64,000 nucleotides of DNA from Streptomyces lomondensis. GTDB taxonomy: Bacteria > Actinomycetota > Actinomycetes > Streptomycetales > Streptomycetaceae. The notes below the pieces were generated by a model. That model made no database searches and was not told where the DNA came from. It was given only the letters and a program-made list of their open reading frames with translations. This document shows, in pieces, positions 33,087 through 41,033 of the stretch (position 1 is the stretch's first letter; each line of letters starts with the position of its first letter). Made by a program: the position numbers and the translations under genes. The stretch covers positions 62,001 to 126,000 of the forward strand of contig NZ_BMWC01000006.1 in assembly GCF_014651035.1 (NCBI RefSeq), in the 5' to 3' direction.

Positions 33087-33146
33087 GTTGCGCGCTGGTG
33101 AACGGTTCGTTGCGTGCGCCGGGGGCCTGGCGGCGATTTGTTGCGC
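33087..33146. promoter_or_regulatory. Three phased GTTGCG boxes upstream of the hydrolase-oxidase operon
   Basis: GTTGCGC (33087-33093), GTTGCGT (33109-33115) and GTTGCGC (33140-33146) start 22 and 31 bp apart, i.e. two and three helical turns, as expected for a protein that wraps DNA such as Lrp/AsnC. The pattern recurs at 37809-37908. The rest of the 318-bp gap 32984-33301 shows only GC-rich sequence and, near its right end, the ribosome-binding site of the next gene. Confidence 0.5.
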
Positions 33147-33301
33147 TCCTTGAGGCGTAGTCCGGCTCCGCCTCGGCGCCCGGGCCCGCCGGCTCTCCCC
33201 CGCCGCACGGCGGAGGCGAGGTCCCGCCCTGCGCGCGATGTCCCGCCGGTCTCGGGCCGGAAGAGTAAGGGCTGTCCACACGACCTGCGGAAAGGACCGA
33301 A

Positions 33302-33838
33302 ATGAAGCGCCGTACGAAGATCGTCGTGCTCGGCTCCGCACTGCTGCTCACCGCCGGGGCGGCCTCGGCCGCGACCGCCTCGGACGCGCCCCGGCCGCGG
33401 GAGGCGGCGGCCCTCACCGGCACCGCCAAGCTGTACCGCTCGGCCGGAGACGACATCACCTTCTCCTTCGACGCGCACCTGGCGGCCGAGGACAAGGCCG
33501 ACCCGACGAAGGCCACCGGCACCTTCGAGTTCAGCCACTACCTGAACGGTCAGGGCGCCCGGGCCGAGGTCGAGGTCGACTGCCTGCTCACCGGAGGCAA
33601 GGTGGCCGTCGTCTCGGGCGTCATCACCGCGTCCGACCTGCCGGGGGCCGAGGGCAAGCGGGTCGGTGTCACCGTCCACGACCTCGGCCGCCACGACCGG
33701 CTGGGCTACAGCTGGGCCTCCACGGGCAGCCCCGTCGACACGAAGGAGCTGCCCAAGTGCGTGAGTTCCGCCCCCTTCGAGAAGGTCGGGAAGGGGACGG
33801 GCGACTTCACGGTCGTGCCCTGGCAGCCCGAACTCTAG
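33302..33838 (+). CDS. Secreted protein of unknown function
   Basis: A 178-residue exported protein. MKRRTKIVVLGSALLLTAGAA followed by SAATASDAP is a Sec signal peptide with cleavage near residue 26-28. The mature part is beta-rich: LTGTAKLYRSAGDDITFSFDAHLA, then FEFSHYLNGQGARAEVEVDCLLTGG and GVTVHDLGRHDRLGYSW. It has two cysteines (in DCLLTGG and LPKCVS) that could form a disulfide. It resembles secreted repetin-like actinobacterial proteins, with no known role. GGAAAGGA precedes the ATG. Its 3' end overlaps the convergent MFS gene by 32 bp. Confidence 0.8.
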   Translation: MKRRTKIVVLGSALLLTAGAASAATASDAPRPREAAALTGTAKLYRSAGDDITFSFDAHLAAEDKADPTKATGTFEFSHYLNGQGARAEVEVDCLLTGGKVAVVSGVITASDLPGAEGKRVGVTVHDLGRHDRLGYSWASTGSPVDTKELPKCVSSAPFEKVGKGTGDFTVVPWQPEL

Positions 33839-35003
33839 CCAGCACCAGGGCCGTCACCAGGTAGGGCACCGCGAGCACCGCGAACACGGTGCTGTGCGCC
33901 ATGCCGGTGCCCAGCAGCGCGTACACGCCGAACGTGGCGACCGTGGCCAGCTCGGTGCCCAGGCTCGCCACGGAGGTGAGCGTGGCCCGGCGGGACTCGT
34001 CGATGCGGTGCTGGAGGCGGACGTCGGCGAGCACCTCGGCCAGCTGGAACCCGGCGAAGGCGAGGCTCACGAGAGCGATACCGGCCAGTGAGCGGGCCGC
34101 GGCGCCCACCGCCAGCGCGACGGCGGCACCGGCGAGCAGCGCCGCGAGCCCGGCCGTGCCGAGCCGCTCGGCCGGTCCGGTCAGGAGGCTGCCGACGGTG
34201 ACGCCCGCCCAGATCAGCATGATCAGGTAGGGCACCGTCGCCTCGGCGACGCCGATGTCCCGGACCAGCAGCGGGGTGTACTCGTCGAGCGCGCCCCACA
34301 CCGCGGCCACCGCCGGGATCAGCAGCAGAGCGCCCCGCACCGAGCGGTCCCGGCGGACCTCGGCGAGTCCGGCCCGCAGGGTCGTCGCCCAGCTGTCGTC
34401 GGTGCCCTCCGGCCGCATCCGGTGTTCGGGGAAACGGGTCGCGGCGAGGGCGGTCAGCACACAGGCCAGGAAGCTGGCGGCACCGACCGCCGGATAGCCG
34501 CCCAGGGCGAAGACGGGCCCCGCGAGGCCGAGGGATGCCACGGTGCCCGCCAGCCGCGCGGCCCGGGCCCGGCCCATGACCCGCGCGTACCGGTCGGCGG
34601 CGCCGAGGTGGTCCAGCTCGTCGTACACCAGGGCCTCCAGCGCACCGGAGCCGAGCGCTCCGCCGGCGCCCCACAGGACGAAGCCGGCCGCGAAGGCCCC
34701 GTACGACGGGACGGCCACCCACAGCGCGAAGCCGGCGGCGGTGAGCAGCGGGCCGATCCACAGCAGCCGGCGGCGCGACACGGCGTCGGCCCAGGCACCG
34801 GAGGGCACTTCGAGCACCACGCCGGTGACCGACCACAGGGCGAACAGGGAGGAGATCTGCCAGAGCGACATGCCGGTGTCGGCGAACAGCAGCGCGTACA
34901 CCGGGTAGAGCAGGACGAAGTCGTCGAGGAACGCGTAGCCGTACAGCGTGGTCGTCAGCCGCCGGAGACCGGGGGCGGGCACGCGTGCGGGTGAGAGTGT
35001 CAT
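33807..35003 (-). CDS. MFS transporter
   Basis: A 398-residue transporter with 12 predicted helices. GMSLWQISSLFALWSVTGVVLEVPSGAWADAVSRRRLLWIG contains the MFS loop 2-3 motif (G-A-x-A-D-x-x-x-R-R-R), and the rest alternates hydrophobic helices and short basic loops. The subgroup resembles small-molecule efflux pumps; no substrate can be named. ATG at 35003 has GGGAAGG upstream; an earlier in-frame ATG at 35084 lacks one. It is convergent with the secreted protein gene. Confidence 0.85.
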   Translation of the reverse strand: MTLSPARVPAPGLRRLTTTLYGYAFLDDFVLLYPVYALLFADTGMSLWQISSLFALWSVTGVVLEVPSGAWADAVSRRRLLWIGPLLTAAGFALWVAVPSYGAFAAGFVLWGAGGALGSGALEALVYDELDHLGAADRYARVMGRARAARLAGTVASLGLAGPVFALGGYPAVGAASFLACVLTALAATRFPEHRMRPEGTDDSWATTLRAGLAEVRRDRSVRGALLLIPAVAAVWGALDEYTPLLVRDIGVAEATVPYLIMLIWAGVTVGSLLTGPAERLGTAGLAALLAGAAVALAVGAAARSLAGIALVSLAFAGFQLAEVLADVRLQHRIDESRRATLTSVASLGTELATVATFGVYALLGTGMAHSTVFAVLAVPYLVTALVLARVRAARARP

Positions 35004-35290
35004 GAGGCCTTCCCGTAAGGACCGATCGGACGCCGGAGGTACGGCGGCCGAGGCGGTCCTCGGGAGGCACGGCGGGTGGATCAATGTCGCCAGGTCATGA
35101 CACCGATGGTAGGCGGACCGGCGTCTGGAGCACAGGGGGAATGCCCTATGGGCGTCCTCCGCCGGGAGGAGGTGGGCGGCGCGCGTCTCCGCCGAGCGGC
35201 AGCGGGCGTCCGCCCGCCGGAGGAGGCCTGGGCGGGGAACGGCGCGCGAGACTGGCGGGGGAAGCCGAACCCGCCGGCGAAGGGATCTTC

Positions 35291-35758
35291 ATGGACGCCG
35301 CCGTACGCCTGTCCCTCCCGTTCGTCGACGAGCACACGACGGTTGTCGCCGCGGACGCCGGTGTCGTGTGGCGGGAGCTCGGTGAGGTTCTGGACCGCTC
35401 CTTCGGGGGTGGGCGAGCGGCCGGGTACGCGACGCTGGTCGGCTGCGCCGACCGCACGGCGTCCGGGCCCCGCCCCCTTTCCCAGGGCGCGACGATCCCC
35501 GGTTTCCGCGTGGCTTCCGCGGTTCCGGGCGCGGAGCTGGTCCTGATCGGACGCCATCACTTCTCGACGTACGCCCTGATCTTCCGCCTCGACGGGGCCG
35601 GCCCGGGGCGCACCCGGCTGCGAGCCGAGACCCGGGCGCGGTTCCCCGGCCCGGCCGGCGCCCTCTACCGGCAGCTCGTCATCGGCACCGGCGGCCACGC
35701 GCTCGGCGTACGGCGGATGCTGACGGCGGTCCGCCGACGGGCCGACAGGAAACGCTAG
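35291..35758 (+). CDS. SRPBCC/START-like hypothetical protein
   Basis: A 155-residue soluble protein. Hydrophobic and aromatic spacing (GRHHFSTYALIFRLD, then GRTRLRAETRARFPGPAGALYRQLVIGTGGHALGVRRML) is what one sees in SRPBCC/START-fold proteins, where the last helix closes a ligand pocket, but no family signature is decisive. GAAGGGA precedes the ATG at 35291. It faces the Lrp gene tail to tail: its TAG and the Lrp stop share the sequence CTAG at 35755-35758. Ligand and role unknown. Confidence 0.7.
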   Translation: MDAAVRLSLPFVDEHTTVVAADAGVVWRELGEVLDRSFGGGRAAGYATLVGCADRTASGPRPLSQGATIPGFRVASAVPGAELVLIGRHHFSTYALIFRLDGAGPGRTRLRAETRARFPGPAGALYRQLVIGTGGHALGVRRMLTAVRRRADRKR

Positions 35759-36207
35759 GTCGGGGACCCCGACGAGAAGCGCCGCAGCAGTGGTGACAGC
35801 ACGAGCACGGACTTGGTCCGCTCGACGAACGGCTCCCCCGCGATCCGCTCCAGGACCCGTTCGAAGTGCCGCATGTCGGAGGCGAAGACCTGGGCGATCG
35901 CGTCCGCGTCCCCGGTGACGGTGGACGCGGCCACGACCTCCTGGTAGCGCTCCAGGCCTCGCTGGATGGTCTCCGGGGAGGTGTTGCCGCGGCAGTAGAT
36001 CTCGACGAACCCCTCGGTCTCCCAGCCGAGGGCGCCCGGGTCCACCCGTACGGTGAAGCCGGTGATGGCTCCGGTGGCCCGCAGCCGGTCCACGCGCCGT
36101 TTCACGGCGGGCGCGGACAGGCCGACGATGTGGCCGATGTCGGCGTAGGAGCGACGGGCGTCCTCGGCGAGGGCGTGCACGATGCGTTCGTCGAGATCGT
36201 TCAGCAC
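35755..36207 (-). CDS. Lrp/AsnC family regulator, operon with the APC permease
   Basis: A 150-residue regulator: DNA-binding domain LNDLDERIVHALAEDARRSY, then ADIGHIVGLSAPAVKRRVDRLRATGAI, and a RAM-type C-terminal domain (VVAASTVTGDADAIAQVFASDMRHFERVLERI) that would sense an amino acid. The GTG at 36207 is only 10 bp downstream of the permease stop at 36218, so the two are very probably co-transcribed and the regulator would control the transport of its own effector. Its likely sites are the phased TTGC boxes upstream of the permease (37809-37908) and possibly those at 33087-33146. Confidence 0.88.
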   Translation of the reverse strand: MLNDLDERIVHALAEDARRSYADIGHIVGLSAPAVKRRVDRLRATGAITGFTVRVDPGALGWETEGFVEIYCRGNTSPETIQRGLERYQEVVAASTVTGDADAIAQVFASDMRHFERVLERIAGEPFVERTKSVLVLSPLLRRFSSGSPT

Positions 36208-36217
36208 AGTGGGTCGG

Positions 36218-37687
36218 TCACTTCTCGGATGGTGCGAGTCGGGAACGGCGGTAGCCGTACACGAAGTAGAACACGAGCCCGGCGGCCATCCAGACACCGA
36301 AGACCACCCAGGTCACGGTCGACAGGCTGCCCATCATCCAGAGGCAGAAGGCGAAGCCCAGCGCAGGCAGCACCGGGGAGAGCGGCACCCGGAAGGTGCG
36401 GGGCAGGTCCGGCTTGGTCCGGCGCAGCACCACGACGGCCACGTTGACCAGCGCGAAGGCGAACAGGGTGCCGATGCTGGTGGCGTCGGCGAGCTGCCCG
36501 AGCGGGATCGCGGCGGCCAGGACGCCGCAGAACAGGGACACGATCAGGGTGTTGGCGCGGGGCGTGCCGGTCTTCGGGTGGACCTTGGCGAACACCTTGG
36601 GCACCAGCCCGTCGCGGGACATGGCGAACAGGATGCGGGTCTGGCCGTAGAGCACGGTCAGGACGACGCTGGCGATGGCGATGACGGCGCAGAAAGCCAG
36701 CAGCGTGCCCCAGAAGGTCTGGCCGGTGACCTCGCGCATGATCTGGGCGAGGGCGGCCTCGGAGTCGGTGAAGTTCTTCCAGGGCTTGGCACCCACGGCG
36801 ACGGCGGCGACCAGGACGTACAGCGCCGTGACGATGACGAGCGACAGCATGATCGCGCGGGGCAGGTCGCGCTGCGCGTTCTTGGCCTCCTCGCCGGCGG
36901 TGGAGGCGGCGTCGAAGCCGATGTAGGAGAAGAACAGCGTGGCGCCGGCCGCGCTGACCCCGGCCATGCCGAGCGGCATGAAGTTCTCGTAGTTGCCGGA
37001 GCGGAAGCCCTGGACGCCGATGGCGCAGAACAGCACCAGCGCGCCGATCTTGACGATGACCATGACGGTGTTGGCACGGGCGGACTCGCGGGCACCGCCG
37101 AGCAGGAACGCCATCGCCAGGAGCACGACGATCAGCGCGGGCAGGTTGAACACGCCGCCGTCGCCGGGCGGGGCGGACAGCGCGGCCGGGATGGTGACGC
37201 CTATGGTCCCGTCGAGCAGTTCGTTGAGGTACTCGCCCCAGCCGACGGCCACGGCGGCGACCGACACGCCGTACTCCAGGACCAGGCACCAGCCGCAGAC
37301 CCAGGCGATCAGCTCGCCCATCGTTGCGTACGCATAGGAGTACGAGGAGCCGGAGACCGGGATGGTGCCGGCCAGCTCGGCGTAGGACAGCGCCGAGAAC
37401 AGGGCGGTCAGGCCGGCGATGACGAAGGAGAGCGTGACGGCCGGGCCCGCCTTCGGGACGGCCTCGCCGAGGACGACGAAGATGCCGGTGCCGAGGGTGG
37501 CGCCGATGCTGATCATGGTGAGCTGCCACAGCCCGAGAGAGCGCCGCAGCGACCCTCCCTCACCCTGGCCACCCTCCGCGACCAGGCGTTCCACGGGCTT
37601 GCGGCGCATGAGACGCGCGCCGACGCCGGGGGACGCGGGGGCGGCTGTCTGGCCTGGATTCTGCGGGGGTGCGCCTTGGTCGAGCAC
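36218..37687 (-). CDS. APC family amino acid permease
   Basis: A 489-residue permease with about 12-14 helices. The first helix pair carries ISIGATLGTGIFVVLGEAV (the G-x-G-I-F substrate motif), AELAGTIPVSGSSYSYAYATMGELIAWVCGWCLVLEYGV is the helix 2-3 region typical of cationic amino-acid transporter-like APC members, and GFDAASTAGEEAKNAQRDLPRAI is the helix 6 glutamate motif. It probably takes up amino acids, perhaps cationic ones. GTG at 37687 opens the frame. The downstream gene, 10 bp away, is an Lrp-type regulator. The promoter region holds five phased TTGC boxes. Confidence 0.92.
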   Translation of the reverse strand: MLDQGAPPQNPGQTAAPASPGVGARLMRRKPVERLVAEGGQGEGGSLRRSLGLWQLTMISIGATLGTGIFVVLGEAVPKAGPAVTLSFVIAGLTALFSALSYAELAGTIPVSGSSYSYAYATMGELIAWVCGWCLVLEYGVSVAAVAVGWGEYLNELLDGTIGVTIPAALSAPPGDGGVFNLPALIVVLLAMAFLLGGARESARANTVMVIVKIGALVLFCAIGVQGFRSGNYENFMPLGMAGVSAAGATLFFSYIGFDAASTAGEEAKNAQRDLPRAIMLSLVIVTALYVLVAAVAVGAKPWKNFTDSEAALAQIMREVTGQTFWGTLLAFCAVIAIASVVLTVLYGQTRILFAMSRDGLVPKVFAKVHPKTGTPRANTLIVSLFCGVLAAAIPLGQLADATSIGTLFAFALVNVAVVVLRRTKPDLPRTFRVPLSPVLPALGFAFCLWMMGSLSTVTWVVFGVWMAAGLVFYFVYGYRRSRLAPSEK

Positions 37688-37808
37688 GCGCTGGCTCCTT
37701 CATCGCTGCCGGTCAGGGCGGCAGGGACTGGGGGCACCCTTGAGCAGGGACCCACCGAGCGGTGTCCCCGCCACGCCACGTACGAGGCGACAGCCTACGA
37801 GGCGCGGC

Positions 37809-37908
37809 GTTGCTGTCGAAATGCAGCAACCTTGCGCATGCCCGCAAGATCATTGCGTTCCTGGGGGATGACCGGAGGTTCGTTGCACCGCTGCTTTCGA
37901 CTGTTGCG
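37809..37908. promoter_or_regulatory. Five phased TTGC boxes upstream of the APC permease operon
   Basis: NTTGCN boxes begin at 37809 (GTTGCT), 37831 (CTTGCG), 37852 (ATTGCG), 37882 (GTTGCA) and 37903 (GTTGCG), spaced 22, 21, 30 and 21 bp. Two are halves of exact dyads: GTTGCTG with CAGCAAC (37809-37830) and CTTGCG with CGCAAG (37831-37848). Helical phasing over 100 bp suits an Lrp/AsnC oligomer, and such a regulator is encoded in the operon. Confidence 0.6.
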
Positions 37909-37918
37909 CGCCAAAACG

Positions 37919-37968
37919 CGTACGGCCCCCGCCTCTCCCTGCCGGGCAGGTCGAACGGGGGCCGTACG
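37919..37968 (-). terminator. Terminator of guaB1
   Basis: On the minus strand the 13-bp arms CGTACGGCCCCCG and CGGGGGCCGTACG (37919-37931 and 37956-37968) form a perfect stem followed by CGTTTTGG. It starts 17 bp past the guaB1 stop. Confidence 0.85.
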
Positions 37969-37985
37969 AAGGGGCGTTGGGCGCG

Positions 37986-39428
37986 TCAGTTCCAGCTGGC
38001 GTGCAGCGGCTTGCCCTCGGCGTAGCCGGCGGCGCTCTGGATGCCGACGATGGCCTTCTCGGCGAACTCCTCCAGGGAGCCGGCACCGGCGTAGGTGCAG
38101 GAGGAGCGGACGCCCGCGATGATCGAGTCGATCAGGTCCTCGACGCCCGGGCGGGCCGGGTCGAGGAACATGCGGGAGGTGGAGATGCCCTCCTCGAACA
38201 GCGCCTTGCGGGCCCGGTCGTACGCCGACTCCTCCGAGGTGCGGTTGCGCACGGCACGGGCCGAGGCCATGCCGAACGACTCCTTGTAGGCGCGCCCCTG
38301 CGCGTCGTGCTGGAGGTCGCCCGGGGACTCGTAGGTGCCCGCGAACCAGGAGCCGATCATCACGTTGGACGCACCGGCCGCGAGGGCCATGGCCACGTCA
38401 CGGGGGTGGCGGACACCGCCGTCGGCCCACACGTGCTTGCCGTACTTCCTCGCCTCGGCGGCGCACTCCAGGACGGCGGAGAACTGCGGCCGGCCGACGC
38501 CGGTCATCATGCGCGTGGTGCACATGGCGCCGGGTCCGACGCCGACCTTGACGATGTCGGCGCCCGCCTCGATCAGGTCGCGCACACCGGCGGCGGCGAC
38601 GACGTTGCCCGCGACGATCGGCACCCGCGGGTCGAGGTCGCGCACCAGCTTGAGCGCGCTGATCATCGACTCCTGGTGGCCGTGCGCGGTGTCGATGACG
38701 AGCGTGTCGACGCCCGCGTCCAGCAGCTGCTGGGCCTTGCCGGCGACGTCGCCGTTGATGCCGACGGCGGCGGCGATCCGCAGCCGTCCCCGCGCGTCGG
38801 TGGCCGGCTTGTACAGCGTGGCGCGCAGGGCGCCCTTGCGGGTGAGGATGCCGGAGAGCTTGCCGTCCTCGTTGACCGCGGGGGCGAAGCGGCGGTTGGC
38901 GTGGTCGAGGGTGTCGAAGGCCTGGCCCGGGTCCAGGTCCGCGTCGACGAGCAGCAGGTCGCGGGACATGACCTCGGAGAGCTGCGTGAAGCGGTCGACG
39001 CCGGACAGGTCGGAGTCGGTGACCACGCCGACCGGCTTGTGGTGCTCGTCGACGACGACACCGGCGTTGTGCGCGCGCTTGGGCAGCAGCGACAGCGCGT
39101 CCGCGACCGTCTGGTGCGGGGACAGGATGATCGGGGTGTCCAGGACCAGATGGCGGCTCTTCACCCAGGAGACGACGTCGGTGACCACGTCGATCGGGAT
39201 GTCCTGCGGTATCACCACGAGGCCGCCGCGGCGGGCCACGGTCTCGGCCATGCGGCGCCCGGCGATGGCGGTCATGTTGGCGACGACGAGCGGGATGGTG
39301 GTGCCCGTGCCGTCCGGGGAGCTGAGGTCGACGCCCTGCCGGGAGCCGACCGCGGAGCGGCTCGGCACCATGAAGACGTCGTCGTACGTCAGGTCGTACC
39401 CGGGCTGGATGTCATTGAGGAAACGCAC
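37986..39428 (-). CDS. guaB1: GuaB1 family IMP dehydrogenase-related protein (GMP reductase type)
   Basis: A 480-residue TIM-barrel nucleotide oxidoreductase with an inserted CBS pair (about residues 95-205: DTPIILSPHQTVADALSLLPKRA to GKLSGILTRKGALRATLY). Motifs are YDLTYDDVFMVPSRSAVGSR, TAHGHQ, and the active-site loop VGVGPGAMCTTRMMTGVG with the catalytic Cys. This subgroup is distinct from true GuaB; the mycobacterial GuaB1 was shown to reduce GMP to IMP, so purine salvage rather than GMP synthesis is likely. GTG at 39428 (VRFLNDIQPGYDLTYDD) fits family starts; the upstream extension to 39500 does not. A strong terminator follows at 37919-37968. Confidence 0.88.
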   Translation of the reverse strand: MRFLNDIQPGYDLTYDDVFMVPSRSAVGSRQGVDLSSPDGTGTTIPLVVANMTAIAGRRMAETVARRGGLVVIPQDIPIDVVTDVVSWVKSRHLVLDTPIILSPHQTVADALSLLPKRAHNAGVVVDEHHKPVGVVTDSDLSGVDRFTQLSEVMSRDLLLVDADLDPGQAFDTLDHANRRFAPAVNEDGKLSGILTRKGALRATLYKPATDARGRLRIAAAVGINGDVAGKAQQLLDAGVDTLVIDTAHGHQESMISALKLVRDLDPRVPIVAGNVVAAAGVRDLIEAGADIVKVGVGPGAMCTTRMMTGVGRPQFSAVLECAAEARKYGKHVWADGGVRHPRDVAMALAAGASNVMIGSWFAGTYESPGDLQHDAQGRAYKESFGMASARAVRNRTSEESAYDRARKALFEEGISTSRMFLDPARPGVEDLIDSIIAGVRSSCTYAGAGSLEEFAEKAIVGIQSAAGYAEGKPLHASWN

Positions 39429-39536
39429 GTGCTGCACATCCCAGTCGATCAGAGGTGACCCCCCGACCGGCCGGCCAGGGGGAAAGAGCACGTACTTCAT
39501 TCTCCCATGCCGGATGCGCGAACGTCCCCCAGCAGA

Positions 39537-39908
39537 TCATCCAGGCTGGTCAGGGGGCCGCTCGGAGGATTCTCCAAGGCCGAGGGTGACGAAGAGGCCC
39601 GGGCCCCGGTCCGTCGCCTCGGCGAAGATCTCCTCAGCGACCTGCCACTCCTCGGGCCGCGTCTCGGCGTACGTCCGCCAGCCCCGGACGACGACCAGCA
39701 GCCCCCGGTCCACGGCGCCCTCGGGCCACAGGGCGGGGTCGGACAGGCAGTCGGCGAGAGCGTCCCAGTTGCGGCCGAACCACTCGGGCAGGGACAGGTC
39801 ACGGGCGCAGCGGTCCATGAGGCCCGCCTTGTCCGTGACCCCTTCGAGGTCCAGGACGACCACGATCCGGCCCGCCGGGTCGTGCACGCCGTGGGTCTGG
39901 CCGACCAC
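39537..39908 (-). CDS. Barstar family protein
   Basis: A 123-residue protein with the barstar core: DLEGVTDKAGLMDRCARDLSLPEWFGRNWDALADCLSD is the helix 1-2 region that in barstar inserts into the barnase active site, followed by GLLVVVRGWRTYAE. Barstars inhibit extracellular guanyl-specific ribonucleases; in S. aureofaciens a homologue inhibits RNase Sa. No ribonuclease of that type is seen in the window, so the target is unknown or encoded elsewhere. GTG at 39908 follows the SorC stop by 3 bp and GGAG lies about 9 bp upstream, so it is co-transcribed with the SorC regulator. Confidence 0.88.
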   Translation of the reverse strand: MVGQTHGVHDPAGRIVVVLDLEGVTDKAGLMDRCARDLSLPEWFGRNWDALADCLSDPALWPEGAVDRGLLVVVRGWRTYAETRPEEWQVAEEIFAEATDRGPGLFVTLGLGESSERPPDQPG

Positions 39909-39911
39909 CCG

Positions 39912-40931
39912 TCAGACTCCGTCCGGGTCGGCCCGGTTGAGCGCGGACCTCGGCGTCGGGCCCGCCGTCATCAGGTAGTCCGCGGCCGACGTGTCCGTCA
40001 CCAGGCTGGTGACGAGCCCGGAGCGCAGCACCGCGTCGATCGCGGGCCCCTTGCGCTGTCCGCCCGCGATCGCGACGACCTCGGGGATCCGGCGGAGCTG
40101 GTCGGCCTTGACCGTGATGCACCGCTCGCCCAGGTCCCGGCCGACGCGGCGGCCCTCGGCGTCGAAGAGGTGCGCGGACATCTCGGCGGCGACACCGAGG
40201 GAGGCGTAGTGGGCGCGCTCCTCCTCGGTGAGCATGTCGTGCACCGTGGAGATGCCCGGCTCCCAGGAGCCGATGGAGACGCAGGCGACGGTGACCTTGT
40301 CGAAGTGCTCGAAGGCCCGCGCGATCCCCGTCTGGTTGCGCAGTGCCGTGGCCGTGGCCGCGTCGGGCAGCAGCATCGGCGCGTAGATGGGGTGGGCGTC
40401 GCCGCCGGACACCTGGGCGGCGCGGCGGACGGCCTCGACCGAGCCGCGCTCGGCGGTCCCGGCGTCGTAGACGCCCGTCAGCTGCACCACCGTGCAGGGC
40501 GGCAGCCGGTCGAGCGCCGCCGCCATGTGGATGGTGGAGCGGCCCCAGGCCAGGCCCAGCACGTCCCCTTCGTTGACCAGTTCGCCGAGCAGGTCGGCGG
40601 CCACCTCTCCCAGGTTCTCGGGGTCGGGCGACTCCTCGGCATCGGCCGGGGACTCGACCACGACGGCGTGCCTGAGGCCGTAGCGGGCGCGGAGCGCGTC
40701 CGAGCGCTCGGCGTCCAGCTCCGCAGGCACACGGATCTCGATGCGTACGAGATCCCGTTCGAGGGCGGTCTCCAGGACCCGGGCCACCTTGAAGCGGCTG
40801 ACGCCGAACTCCTCCGCGATCTGGATCTTGGACTTGCCCTCGAGGTAGAAGCGGCGGGCCATGGCCGCCGCCTGCACCAGCTCAGCGGGTCCCATCCGCA
40901 TGGCTGACCGGCCCGCCGACATACCCGACAC
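39912..40931 (-). CDS. SorC family sugar-binding transcriptional regulator
   Basis: A 339-residue regulator. The N-terminal HTH is MARRFYLEGKSKIQIAEEFG and VSRFKVARVLETALERDLV, followed by the SorC effector domain related to sugar isomerases (GLAWGRSTIHMAAALDRLP; then ACVSIGSWEPGISTVHDMLTEEER). Effectors are typically phosphorylated sugars. GAGGAG sits 5 bp before the GTG at 40931, favouring it over the GTG at 40955. It reads in the same direction as rpe, 102 bp downstream of it, and precedes the barstar gene by 3 bp. Ribulose or ribose phosphates are therefore reasonable but unproven effectors. Confidence 0.88.
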   Translation of the reverse strand: MSGMSAGRSAMRMGPAELVQAAAMARRFYLEGKSKIQIAEEFGVSRFKVARVLETALERDLVRIEIRVPAELDAERSDALRARYGLRHAVVVESPADAEESPDPENLGEVAADLLGELVNEGDVLGLAWGRSTIHMAAALDRLPPCTVVQLTGVYDAGTAERGSVEAVRRAAQVSGGDAHPIYAPMLLPDAATATALRNQTGIARAFEHFDKVTVACVSIGSWEPGISTVHDMLTEEERAHYASLGVAAEMSAHLFDAEGRRVGRDLGERCITVKADQLRRIPEVVAIAGGQRKGPAIDAVLRSGLVTSLVTDTSAADYLMTAGPTPRSALNRADPDGV

Positions 40932-41033
40932 GGCGATCTCCTCACTGCTGTTCACACTCTGGATTCGCCGTTCATCCTTGCAGATCCGGCGCGGATGATC
41001 AGCCCTGATGGGAGCCGTTCACTTTGCTGTGGC

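Noticed and set aside
35755..35758. Overlapping stop codons CTAG of two convergent genes as a special device
   Set aside because: Tail-to-tail contacts of this kind are common in compact genomes (others here overlap by 20-38 bp), so nothing special is implied.
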